A stretch of 44,034 nt of DNA from Chromera velia (lineage: Eukaryota; Sar; Chromeraceae): contig JAHBMJ010000595.1 of the NCBI GenBank assembly GCA_018398765.1, positions 1 through 44,034 on the forward strand. Direction: 5' to 3'. Made by a program: the position numbers and the translations under genes. The notes beneath the pieces are model-generated. The model was given only the letters and a program-made list of their open reading frames with translations. It had not been told where the DNA came from and did no database searches. How positions within the stretch are numbered: position 1 is the first letter of the stretch; every line of letters begins with the position of its first letter. Below are positions 13,470 to 23,215 of the stretch, piece by piece.

Positions 13470-16400
13470 GTGTAACTCAAGAAGGGGGAAAGGCTGTGCT
13501 CGAGCACATCAGGAGGCGTTAAGGAGCCTCGAAGAGACGAAAGAAAAGTAGACTGAAAAGTGAGAGAGCGTCCGATAGGGTGGGGAGGTGTCAGCTTTGA
13601 TTGCCATTTGGGAGAGTCTCACATGAATGACATTTGGAACAGATCACATTGCAAGGTAAGGTGGGTGAAGAACGAAAAAACGAGAGAAAGGAAGACCGCA
13701 CTCAGAAACAAAAAAAAGTAAGGAAGCGTGAGTAGGGTAGGCAAAAAAAACCTTTCGCATTGACACCCGTCCATCCGTCTCTGTCTGCCTTTTCTGGTTC
13801 TGACCTGCACGACGGCAGCGCACTCTGCCTCTGACAGAGCGGGGTTGCCGTCGCTGTTCACCCAGGCCCCGTCCACACAGGTGATATCAAAGCCCAGGCC
13901 CTTCAGTCCGGCCTGCTTGTTCTTCAGGAACATCGCATACCTCGCCTCCCTGCATGTCACCCTCATCTTGCTCCCGCTCGCGTACTCGACTCTAGGAAGG
14001 GATGCGGGGGCTCTGTCGTAGACGTCCTGCAGCCATCAAGTCGTCCTGGCGCTTAAGCACCCACCTCCCTCTACTTAAGAGAGCACAAATGCCCATGGTA
14101 CCATGCAGAATCGAACAGTTCGCATCGCTTCGTCATTCGTTTCCTTCCCTTTATTCACACACCGAAAGATTCGATCGAAGGGGCCGGCAAAGCGTTTCCT
14201 TCCCTTTATTCACACACCGAAAGATTCGATCGAAGGGGCCAGAAAAGCGAAGACAGAAGAAAGCGTGCCACCCGGAAAACAGATTTTTTTATTTTCCTAT
14301 GTGAACGCATGCATGTCCACTTTACTTTTTTGCAATTAAGTGAACTTACTTGAGAGCTTCTTGCCTTCAGAGTGCACCTGCCGCACTGGCCCAGAGTGGG
14401 CATCTTCAGTTGATCGATCAGGCTCTTGTGCTCGCAGTCCATCAGCTGCTTCTCAAATAGACACAATTCCTCTCCGATCTGCACACAGACAATTAAGTGA
14501 GAACGAATAAAGCAAGCAACATTGACCATACAGGGCGACGCCTGTGTGCCGACAAAACAAGCATCCGCACACAGAAGTCGCGCGCTCTAGCTCAAGAGTG
14601 TAAGTGCTCGCTCGTGAGGAAAAAAAGGTGGGTACCCGGGATATGCGTTCCTGCAGCAGGTCAGTTCTCAGGGAAAAAGTGATCGTCTTGACAGCTTCCT
14701 TCGTGTCTGGCGATCAATTTCTCTTTTTCATCTCGTCCTTCAAGCTTTTTTCTCTGTCGCGCTGTTGCCTCTTCAGTCAGACAACCCCCCCTCTTTGTTC
14801 GCTAGGGTACCAGACCATCCACCTTCTCACCCACCAACAGACCGACCGGGGTTTCTGCGTAGTAGAGGTCCGAGTGCTTCTCTAGCATGTCATCTGCCAG
14901 CACGCGGACGCTGTCGGACCACCTGAGCAGGTAGAGGACGTCCTTGACGGGGTCTTCGGGGAACTTCAGGAGACGATTGAAGAACTGAAGAACATCGGCC
15001 ATCGTCTCAAAAATCGCCTCCAGCTCCTTCCCCGTATCCTTGAGGGATTCGAGACCCTGGGTGAATTCAATCGCAGAGGCCGGCACGTGGTTCATCGACT
15101 CAATCGACTTTTTCATCCTCGACATCGTCCCTGTGAAGTCGTCCACGTTCGCACGGTCAAAGAACGGTTCAAGCAGAGTGCGCAGAGAGGCTACCGACTG
15201 AACCAGCGCCGTCTGAAATTTGGACCAGCCCTCGAGGGCCTCAATCGCCCTCTCCTTGATGGGAGTCGCGAGGAGTTTCAGCTCGAATACCCGCAGGACC
15301 GTCTCGACAGAGCGCTTGATGTTGGCGGGAATTTTGCGGACCTCAAAGAACTGCTGGGAGTACGTCGTGGCTAGGTTCTCGTTCACCAGCACGATCGCGT
15401 GATCGACCTTCGCACCGAAGTCCGCCAGGATCATCTGCATTCCTCCTCGTGCGAGAAGGTCGATGAGCTTGTAGATGTCCACAAACAGCTTCTCGATCTT
15501 CATCATCCGCTTGCTCAGCATCATGGGGGCTGATTTGAGAGACTCGAAGATCGTCCGGAACACCGATGGAACCTGCGGGCACGAGAAAGATGAAAAGGGC
15601 CGCAGGCAGAGGGAGGAAGAAGCAGAGCTCACGAAAGACAGATCACCCAACACCCTGCAGGTCGGTTTGGAAAGAGAATGGAGGCCTTTACATGGGGAAC
15701 AGAAGAGAGGGGGACGCTATAGACAGAAGGAGGCGTGGGGACAGGAGGAACAAGGGAAGTAAAAGATCCGAAGAATCGAAGGAAAAACAAAATCCCACAG
15801 AGAAGCTCTCGACGGACCGTCATCATTGTCATCACAAAGCCAAGAAAGTCCTTCGACGCCATGATCGTGTCGGGAAGAAGAAACAAAAGTTCCCACGTCC
15901 CTGTCATCACCTCAACAAATTCGCCCATCTGTTCGCCGAACGGCATGTTCTCTCGCTCCCCTCCTGCTTCTGCAAGCGCATGATGTTTGTGTTGGTGCTG
16001 GTGCAGAGAGGACGACCGTACGAATCTATGCATGCCTTCCAATACCTCATTCAGTCTCCCGTGCTCCAACACGGTCAAGCTCCTGCTCTGCTGAGCGTTG
16101 GAGGAGTGCATCTCCTCCGAGTGACTGATGCTTTGCTGATCAGAGAGCGTCCTGTTCTCACTCAACTCCTCCCGACGGCCCCAGTCCAACACCCTCATCC
16201 AAAAAGCCTGAGCATCCTTCTTTGCCTGTCCAGACAGAAAGTCTCTCTCGAGCTTCGTGTACCTTCTAAGGCCGTCAGAGGAAACGGAAGAAGTGGAAAC
16301 TTCAGACAGCTCCCCTGCTCTCTCTGAAGAGCCCATCACGCTGTACGCCCCCATCTCAAGAAAACTGAACACAGCCCCCATCTTGGCCCCCATCTCGGAT

Positions 16401-19400
16401 GCATTGGACGCGGCATCAAGCTTGCCGGAGGGGTCAAAAGGCATCGTCAAGTGGTCATGGGGATGGATGGAAGAGTCATGCGATGAGCCTGCGGGACGCT
16501 TTCCCTTGTCTTCGGAGGCCGCCCTTTTCTTCTTCATGTCTTCCATCATGCTGGAAGCCTGGTCGAACAAAGCGTGGGCGGTTTCGTTGGAGTGACGGAC
16601 TGAAGAGATCCTCACAGGTTCCGCTTTCCGCCACTCATCTGCGATAGCGTCATCTTCCCTCTTCACCGCCTTCTCCTCAGTGCTTTCCAGCAACTCGGAG
16701 AGACCTAGCTGGTCCCTCATTCGTCTTTCCTGCTCTGTCTCACGCGCAAAGACAGAGGCGATCCCTTTTGCTGCGTCTGTCTGGTGTGTGTGGAGCTTCT
16801 TCATCATCTGGAGAAGCTCGCTTCCTTTGGTCTTTGAGGTCTGCATGGCGGCAGGCAGCATGGTAGCAAGAGCCTTCGAGAGCCACAGCTGAAGAGAGAG
16901 GGTGTGCTGAGAGTCGGCAGGAGTCCCCGTGGCCATCTTCCTTCTCTTCGTGGCGTGGTGACATTCCTCGGGATTCACAACCAGACAGGCGTGCGTCCTC
17001 GGAACTCCGTAGAGCTTCCCGACCGTGCCTGGCTGCTGATCGGTGTGGCGAGTCACGTGCGTTATCAGAGTGTCGCACTTAGAGTACATCACACACACCT
17101 GCATGCACAAATGAAGGTGAGGAGGAGGGATAGAGTGCGATCACGCACAGTCACAAGAGAGACTTGGACGTTTCATGATTGGGGAACGATGTTATGCAGC
17201 TATCTCTCAGGCAAATGAGAAGTCGACACTGGAAGAGCGCATGTGCATGCATGTGCGTGTGTGTGTGTGTTCGTTAATCTTCCTGCCCCCCTTTTTGCGT
17301 GTCTTTGTTTTTCTTCCAGCTTCATTTTGGTCCCAGTCTCGTCAATGTTGGTGCCTTCCTCGCTGTCTCTCTTCAGCGAGCTTTCGTGTCTTTTACTGAG
17401 GATACCGTGCACGATCACTTTACGGAGTCTGCCTACCCGTTCGATTGCCCCCCTTCCTACCTGCCCGCCCTTATTTATAAGCATGCAACCTACCTGACTC
17501 CCCCCCGAATTTCCTGTAAAGAAGAAGTTGCAGTCTGCCTTCGCTCTGCACGTCCGGGAGCACGCGGACTCGCCCATCACGTTCTGCATCGCGTCCTTGC
17601 TGACCACATTCGCGAGAGGGCAAGTGTCTCCCTTCGCAGAAATGAGCACATCAGGGGCCGTGCGGGGGTCCAAAAGATTCAAACCCGATGGCACCTGCAC
17701 GGTCTGCGCGGGGTCGGCTTGGGGCATCGATATGCCGCCCTCTAGGTTGTCCGGGATGCAGTCACAAGGGTCGACCCACAGGTCCTCTCCACTTGCGTAG
17801 TCGAAGAAACGAAACGCACCCGTGCCGCCAACCATGAGGTCCAGCTGTGCACTCCCAACTCCCTCAGGGGACTCCTCTTCTTTCTCCTCCTTTTCCTGAT
17901 TCGCTTCATCTTCGTCTGCAGGGGGGGGATACTTGGACGCAACAATGACGTCGGGGTTTGGGCAGAGACGGGGGACGAATTTGAAGTCCCAGAGGTCGCT
18001 GTGGACATCCACACTCGCACCTCCTCTGTGCTCTTTTCCTTTTCGGGTGTGCTGGCTGGATAGAGAGCTCACAGGGCTGGGCGAGGGGGAAGGAGAGGCT
18101 TGGGCTGCTGCAACTGCGGCGACATCAATATACTCCTGTGCGATGACTTTCGCAGAGTGCCCGTGGGTGCTGTCTGAGGGGAGGCACGCTAGAATTCTCC
18201 CAGAGAGCTGAAAATCACTGGTGGACTTGTCGACAAAATCGCCTCCCGGGTTTGCCTGCCTGAGGATCCACGCAAACCCCCCCTGGCTACAGACGTGCTC
18301 GAGGTCTCTCTCCGCTGTGTATGGCTCCACGTAGATGGTGTCCTCGGCCGTCATGCCGGCAGTTGCAAGCAGAGGCAGGCCTGCAAAGAGAGAAAGAACG
18401 GGAGGAAGAAGGGGATGAAACGAACAGCGGCCTGCAGGAAGGGACCGGAGGAGACCTTGTCACCTCTGCCTGCCGAAATGAGGAATCTCTCTGGCGGGTG
18501 GACAGAAGGGAACAGGAAACAAATGCATAAGCAAGGAAGTAAACACGAACAGGTCGTTGTGGAACTCAAAAAGCCAATCACGGGTAGCAAGAATGGCGAG
18601 AAACGTGAAAAAAAAAAAAGTTTGGAACAGACGGAAATGAAGGAGGACGAACCAGTTTTCAGGTCTCTCACAATCGGGCAATAAGTCCCTGACAGGCTTG
18701 CAGATCCAAACACCTCCAGTTCTCTGCAGGTGTTCTCGGACGTGCAGTCCTTCATCTTCGTCCAGACCTGAAGACAATCAGAAGAGACCTTCTTGCAGGG
18801 CGGCGAATGGTCCATTGGCTCCTCCTCCGTGCTGTTGTGAGTTCTGTACTGCACACACATGGAACCTTCCACCCCCACCAGGGCACATGTGGGCCCTTCA
18901 ACACACCACCGCATGCAGACTGCCCGTCTCTCATCCTCAGTCGACGCCTCCGCATGAGTGTCGTAACGCTCTCCGGAGGGGGTCACCCGGGACTTTCGAA
19001 CAAAGGCGTCCTGCCAGCACCAGGCGTCGGAGATTTCAAGTGAGAGGGGGGCGGAGACGATCCACTCCTCCGATGCGGCTGCAGAGTGAGACCCCCCCTT
19101 CAGTTCCAGAAGAGCGTGGGCCATGTCCCTTCCGAAAATTCGGCACTGAAGATTCACAACATACCGCCGTGCTTCAGTGTGCCACTGCAGATAGGAAAAG
19201 GAAGATGGATTGGCATAGAGGGAGACAGGTGAATTGTAAAAGAGGAGCATTTTTTTCTTTGTTCATCAGTCCACGTGTTTGGGACTTGTCTGGTCTTTCT
19301 TTTGTTTCTTTGACTTTCCAAGCAGAGAAAAGCAATCCGTACAGACAGAAGGAGTGTACGCACGCAATGACTCGAAGAAAGATATTGAAAGGGCATGACA

Positions 19401-22161
19401 ACGTGAAAGGGGGCGGCAGACAGCGAAGCGCAGGGACAGACACACCCACCATCGGCTTTATGTCTCCTATTGTTTACTCGTTTGCTTCGCGCTGTTGCCA
19501 GAGTCTCTACAGAAAGGCTAAGAGAAGCTTGCCAGCCCAACGGAACTCGAAAGATGAAATCGAATGAACAGAAAGCCAGGCAGATACCAAGTCCCACAAA
19601 GACAGACAGACAGACAGACAGACAGACCTTTGGGTTGAGGTCGTTCAGGTTCCCCTGCACGAACCCCGTGAAACCGCTGATCAGCCCCGAGTGGGCGTTC
19701 AGATCGAACAGCCGGAGGTCCGCAGTTCCGTTGGCGGATGCAAACCGCACCTCTCCCGTCTGCAGAATGGGCGGGGGAATAACGCAGATGAGGCAAAGGA
19801 GGGGCAAAACTGCGAAAAGAATACAATTTAGCTAGGCTGGGTTGGAGGAACGAGAACATGTACAGCTTTGGTGAAAGACATGGCATAAACGTGGGAAAGT
19901 CCAACACAACGATGATTGCAAAATCCGAAAAAGCGCAATGACTCAAATCAGCTGCGGTCTACAAATCAAATGAGCTCCTGCTCACAGCAAGCTCAACAAG
20001 CACCGAGCCGGTCAAGGAACAGGCGAGAGTCACAGAGTGACACACTGACTGCTTCATTCATTCATTGTTCATTCACTCACATGTATGTTGTGAGTGGTCT
20101 TCCCCGCAGCATCACCGTCGAGCCCCGGAATTCCGCAGGCAACGGTGAAGTAGGCAGGCTTGGAGGCTCTGAAGTAGGTGTTTCTGTTTTGAGGGAATTC
20201 GGAGTTCTCAGGAAGCAGCTCTCTCCCACTGGGAGGGAGCGTCTGCCCTGCCACCAGTCTGAGTGTGTTGGGAGTCGGAAGATCAGGGTAAGAGATCGCC
20301 TTCCACTTCCGGTAGCGTACCAGTAGAACGTCAATGGTGTCCTCGACTGTCTCTGCAGTCCCACCTGGAACTGTCTTGACAATGCGGGAGTACGTGGCTG
20401 TGCACCGACCGGACATGAGACTGTCCAAGGGCGTTCCAGCAGAAGCGCTTCCTGCCTCGTTGTCGGGGTCAGGGAGGTCTCCGACAGCTGCCTCTGCAGC
20501 TTCGATCCCGTCGATTCCTCCCGCTGTGCCTCCCACCTTTCTGCCCTGTGCTTTCACCTTCAACTTTCCTGTCTTCAGGGCGTCCGTGTCGATCCACGGG
20601 AGGGAGGGGGTGCAGGCAAACTTCAAACTTCCGCTCTGGTAGGAGAGACGGGTGTGGACTTCGGGTGGGTCTGCATACAGAGGGACAGAGGGAACGGAAC
20701 ACCGAGGGGGAAGTTGAAAGATCGCAGCACGGAAGAGAAGAGAATGACCAAGAGCATCACCGACAAGTGCACATGTGAGAGACACAAAAAAAATTCCACT
20801 CTTTGCGAACCCTCCGTCTTACTTCTCCTTCTAAGCTGTCAGACCGGCCATGGTCTCTCTCTCTTCCTCCATCCATCCATATCTCTGAGTAAGCATCAAT
20901 TCAAAAATCGGTACGTGAAATATGGAGGAAGCGAAGGGCATGACGGCCGACATATGACTCAACGTATCGGAAGGCGGAAAAGGGAAAAGGTCTTCTGGCA
21001 CGCACGCAGATCGTAACTCTTTGTTGATAAAGAAACAGACGGTGCAGTCAGGCACACAGACAGGCAGGCAGGCAGGCTGACTCGGGTCGTCATCCTCCAG
21101 GAACAGGGCGGCGCTACCAAAGGAGAAAGGTGCAATTCTCAGTGTTGCCGTTGCGTTGAAGGTCAGGCCCTCCTCTGTTGACTGCACCGCCATCACGGGG
21201 CAGGAGACACTCACTGCCTCCGTCTCGTTGCCAGACCTCTCCACGGTCCCGCTGATCTCTCCAGTCACCGAGTCCAGAGTCAGCCCGTAACTAGAAAGGT
21301 CACACTCTGGTGCAGGGACGTAGTGGGATGCCGTGCGGGGTTGAGGCCACAACCTCACAGAGTCTCCGAAGAGAACCTCGGCTCGCCCCATGTAGGCCCA
21401 CGCGCTGGGTGACTTTGTGCCTCCCCCACAGGCACAACAAGCCTCGTGAGCAGCCACACCGCTGGCTTCGTCCTCTCGAAACTGCTTAATCTCATTTTCC
21501 GAGAAGATCTTCGGTGTGGCGGGGCAAACCTCTGCGCATCCTCGTCCGTGTCGATCCGTCCATCCGGTGACATCGACACAGTTCAAGCACACGGAGGTCG
21601 AGGTGCAGTCGTGGGCTTCCCCATCTGCAAATTGCTGGAGGCACAAAGCTGTCAGACCGTGTTGACATTCCTTGCACGTACTGGTCTGTAGGTCAAAGTG
21701 CGCGCAACCAGTGCAGCTCTTCTTCCCGATGGGACAGCATGAGGCATCGACATTTCCCGACGACTTGGGAACGAAGAGCGCCACCGAGTCGTCTGGGCAT
21801 TGTGCGACAGTGAAGGCCTCGCTATGCGCGGAAGATCGCTGTTCAGAGGCGAGGGATGACGGGTGCTTCGCATCCGAGACTAGAGAACGGCTCCACGAGG
21901 GAGTTGGGGTTGCTCGGCATCCTTCGAACTTGTTCGCATGGGATAGAGACACTTCAGGAGAATGGGGTAGGGATGTTTGAGGGACATGTCTGCAGTCAGA
22001 ATGTAAGGCACAAGCACACACTTCTGCAAGCCCAAAATATGCGAATGGCGAGGCTCAAGCGAGCGACAGACTGACGGGTGGATTCTTGCGTGTTTCGCTG
22101 CTCCAGCGGAGACGGCGAGAGGTGCCACAAGCAAGAGCTTCACAAAAAGTGAACTGCTCAT
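11098..22161 (-). CDS. Gene A: giant secreted Cys-rich protein with Ig-like, PAN-like and helical regions (12 exons)
   Basis: Function unknown; probably extracellular. Exons: 22161-22076, 21989-21082, 20670-20081, 19759-19628, 19184-18653, 18380-17494, 17098-15818, 15572-14835, 14478-14350, 14026-13805, 13378-12242, 11946-11098. Every donor/acceptor pair agrees in phase and the total, 7,491 bases, is 2,497 codons with TAG as the last. Start 22161 was preferred to the in-frame ATG at 22185 because it gives a compact signal peptide. Regions: Cys-rich N-terminus (to about residue 220), Ig-like segment (225-318), Cys/aromatic segments, acidic linker, PAN-like module split over exons 6 and 7 (about 1018-1058), a His/Ser-rich linker, helical blocks (about 1440-1720), a Cys-rich insert (1720-1835), a Gln-rich linker and a helical C-terminus. 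Least certain are the donors of exons 5 and 7. Whole-protein family not recognised. Confidence 0.83.
13433..13469. repeat. (GA)n microsatellite in gene A intron 10
   Basis: A GA run close to the 5' edge of exon 11 on the plus map. On the transcribed strand it is a pyrimidine tract (CT)n about 55 bases upstream of the acceptor. Confidence 0.9.
14138..14247. repeat. 55-bp tandem duplication in gene A intron 9
   Basis: Two nearly perfect copies of a 55-base unit start at 14138 and 14193 (cgtttccttccctttattca...). They differ only near the end (ggcaaagcg versus agaaaagcg). The unit lies wholly in the intron between exons 9 and 10. Confidence 0.9.
14835..15572 (-). other. Helical block of gene A (exon 8)
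   Basis: A 246-codon exon of amphipathic helices without Cys (for example FRTIFESLKSAPMMLSKRMM, KIEKLFVDIYKLIDLL). A similar style recurs in the last exon (11100-11350). It could form a coiled or helical-bundle stalk. Family unknown. Confidence 0.45.
17060..17580 (-). other. PAN/Apple-like module of gene A, split by an intron
   Basis: Exon 6 ends with ACSRTCRAKADCNFFF and GGSQ; exon 7 begins VCVMYSKCDTL. Joined at donor GTAGGT (17493) and acceptor gcag (17099), they give the PAN-like series C-x3-C-x5-C-N-F-F-F followed by VC-x-MYSKC. The fit across the junction supports the splice choice. Confidence 0.65.
19600..19627. repeat. (AGAC)n microsatellite beside a gene A donor
   Basis: Six AGAC units abut exon 4; on the coding strand they begin with the donor itself (GTCTGTCTGTCT). 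Length changes here would fall directly at the splice site. Confidence 0.85.
21052..21078. repeat. (GGCA)n microsatellite beside a gene A donor
   Basis: CAGG/GGCA units follow exon 2 on the coding strand directly after donor GTCAGC (CCTGCCTGCCTG). Confidence 0.85.
21120..21610 (-). other. Short WxD/CxCGGG Cys module and putative Ig-like (He_PIG-type) segment in gene A
   Basis: About 21600-21420 encodes a module with C..CVDVTGWTDRHGRGC and a closing ACCACGGG, a pattern I know from small Cys-rich modules of algal and stramenopile secreted proteins. It is followed at about 21400-21120 by YGLTLDSVTGEISGTV, the hallmark of bacterial-type putative Ig (He_PIG) domains, and by beta-rich sequence with an NAT glycosylation motif. 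Both suggest an adhesive or matrix protein. Confidence 0.6.
22087..22161 (-). other. Signal peptide of gene A
   Basis: MSSSLFVKLLLVAPLAVSAG followed by AAKHA: short polar start, hydrophobic core and Ala/Gly cleavage area. Exon 1 ends soon after, at 22076, with donor GTCAGT. Confidence 0.85.
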
Positions 22162-23215
22162 GCTGGGGCTTTCGAAGAAATCCATAAATAAGTTAGACTG
22201 GTTAAGAGCAGAAAAGAGAGCGCCAGCAACCTTTGCACTTGCAAAGGCAATGATGGCAGTCGTCTGAATACGATCACAGACGACTTTAGCAAAAGGTGTC
22301 AACACTCTTGACGACCGCTGAGGATACACTTTCGCTTCTTATTTACGCCGGGAAATATTAATATTGGGTGTGAGACAACCACCGTCAGGATGTGGAGAAT
22401 CGCTTCCCCTTGTCCAGACCCGACGCTGCTTCTACGTATACATAATCTATGTGTTCTTGATATTTCTTATTTTCTTGGGGTATATCAGGAGGTCAGGGGA
22501 GTTCAGGGGTATGCATGTGATTGCATGTGGCCCGGAAAGCGAAGCTGAGAGGGCACTTTCAACAAAAATTGCACCCCCCAAGACCACACGGATGGCTGCG
22601 TCCGACGTTTACAGGAAGATCTGACGCACGCCAAGCTCGGCCCCGGAAAGACAATTCAGCTGAGGAGGCACTTTCCAAATTTAAAGCAGGGGCAACAAGA
22701 ATAAATTTCGCTTTCCGGGCCATTCGCACGGAGTGCGTCAGATGTAGGGATGGGGCGATCGACATGAGGCGACTATTGAGGCGACCGATAGTCATGCATG
22801 CATGCAGACTGCATGATCGACGCGCAACCGCGACGGCGTGTGGCCCTGGAAAGCTTGCCGGGGCCCTGCCCATCCCTGCCCACTGGCTGCAATCTGGCTG
22901 CATGGGCATGCACGGGCGCAGTGTCGATCATGCAGACAGATGGACAAACGCACGTGCACGCGAGCAAATCATCAGAAGTGGGAGTCGTATGGGAGTCGTC
23001 AAAAAAGGCTTGCGGCCATCTTCTCCATCGTTGGCAGTGAGTGAGAGGGTACGTGTAGGTTGGAGGTGCGTATATGGAAGCTCGGCATCTGCCTCCTCGA
23101 GTGCCTGTTCGTTGCTGCTCTCCTGTGTCCTAATCTGCAGATTGATTCGGACTGAGTGTCAGCCAGATCGACCCTCCACTGCTCCTTTCACATCGGCCGC
23201 AGTCCATTGTGTCAA
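22162..23215. promoter_or_regulatory. Divergent spacer between gene A and the START gene
   Basis: About 1.05 kb between two start codons that point away from each other, so both promoters must be here. It contains the inverted-repeat cluster at 22522-22743, GATC/ATGC-rich palindromic stretches near 22750-22960 and no convincing exon. No defined promoter motif was recognised; upstream exons encoding only 5' UTR cannot be excluded. Confidence 0.5.
22522..22743. repeat. Interlocking inverted and direct repeats
   Basis: ggcccggaaagcgaa at 22529-22543 is the exact reverse complement of 22707-22721; extended to 22522 and 22728 the arms match at 19 of 22 positions. A second exact pair, atctgacgcac 22619-22629 and gtgcgtcagat 22733-22743, overlaps the first. 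Inside, agctgagagggcactttcaa (near 22545) recurs as agctgaggaggcactttcca (near 22659). No flanking target duplication was found. Confidence 0.8.

Noticed and set aside
22521-23215. Plus-strand open frame running into the START gene
   Set aside because: Composition follows the inverted repeats and palindromic GATC/ATGC stretches; it is out of frame with the START gene start.
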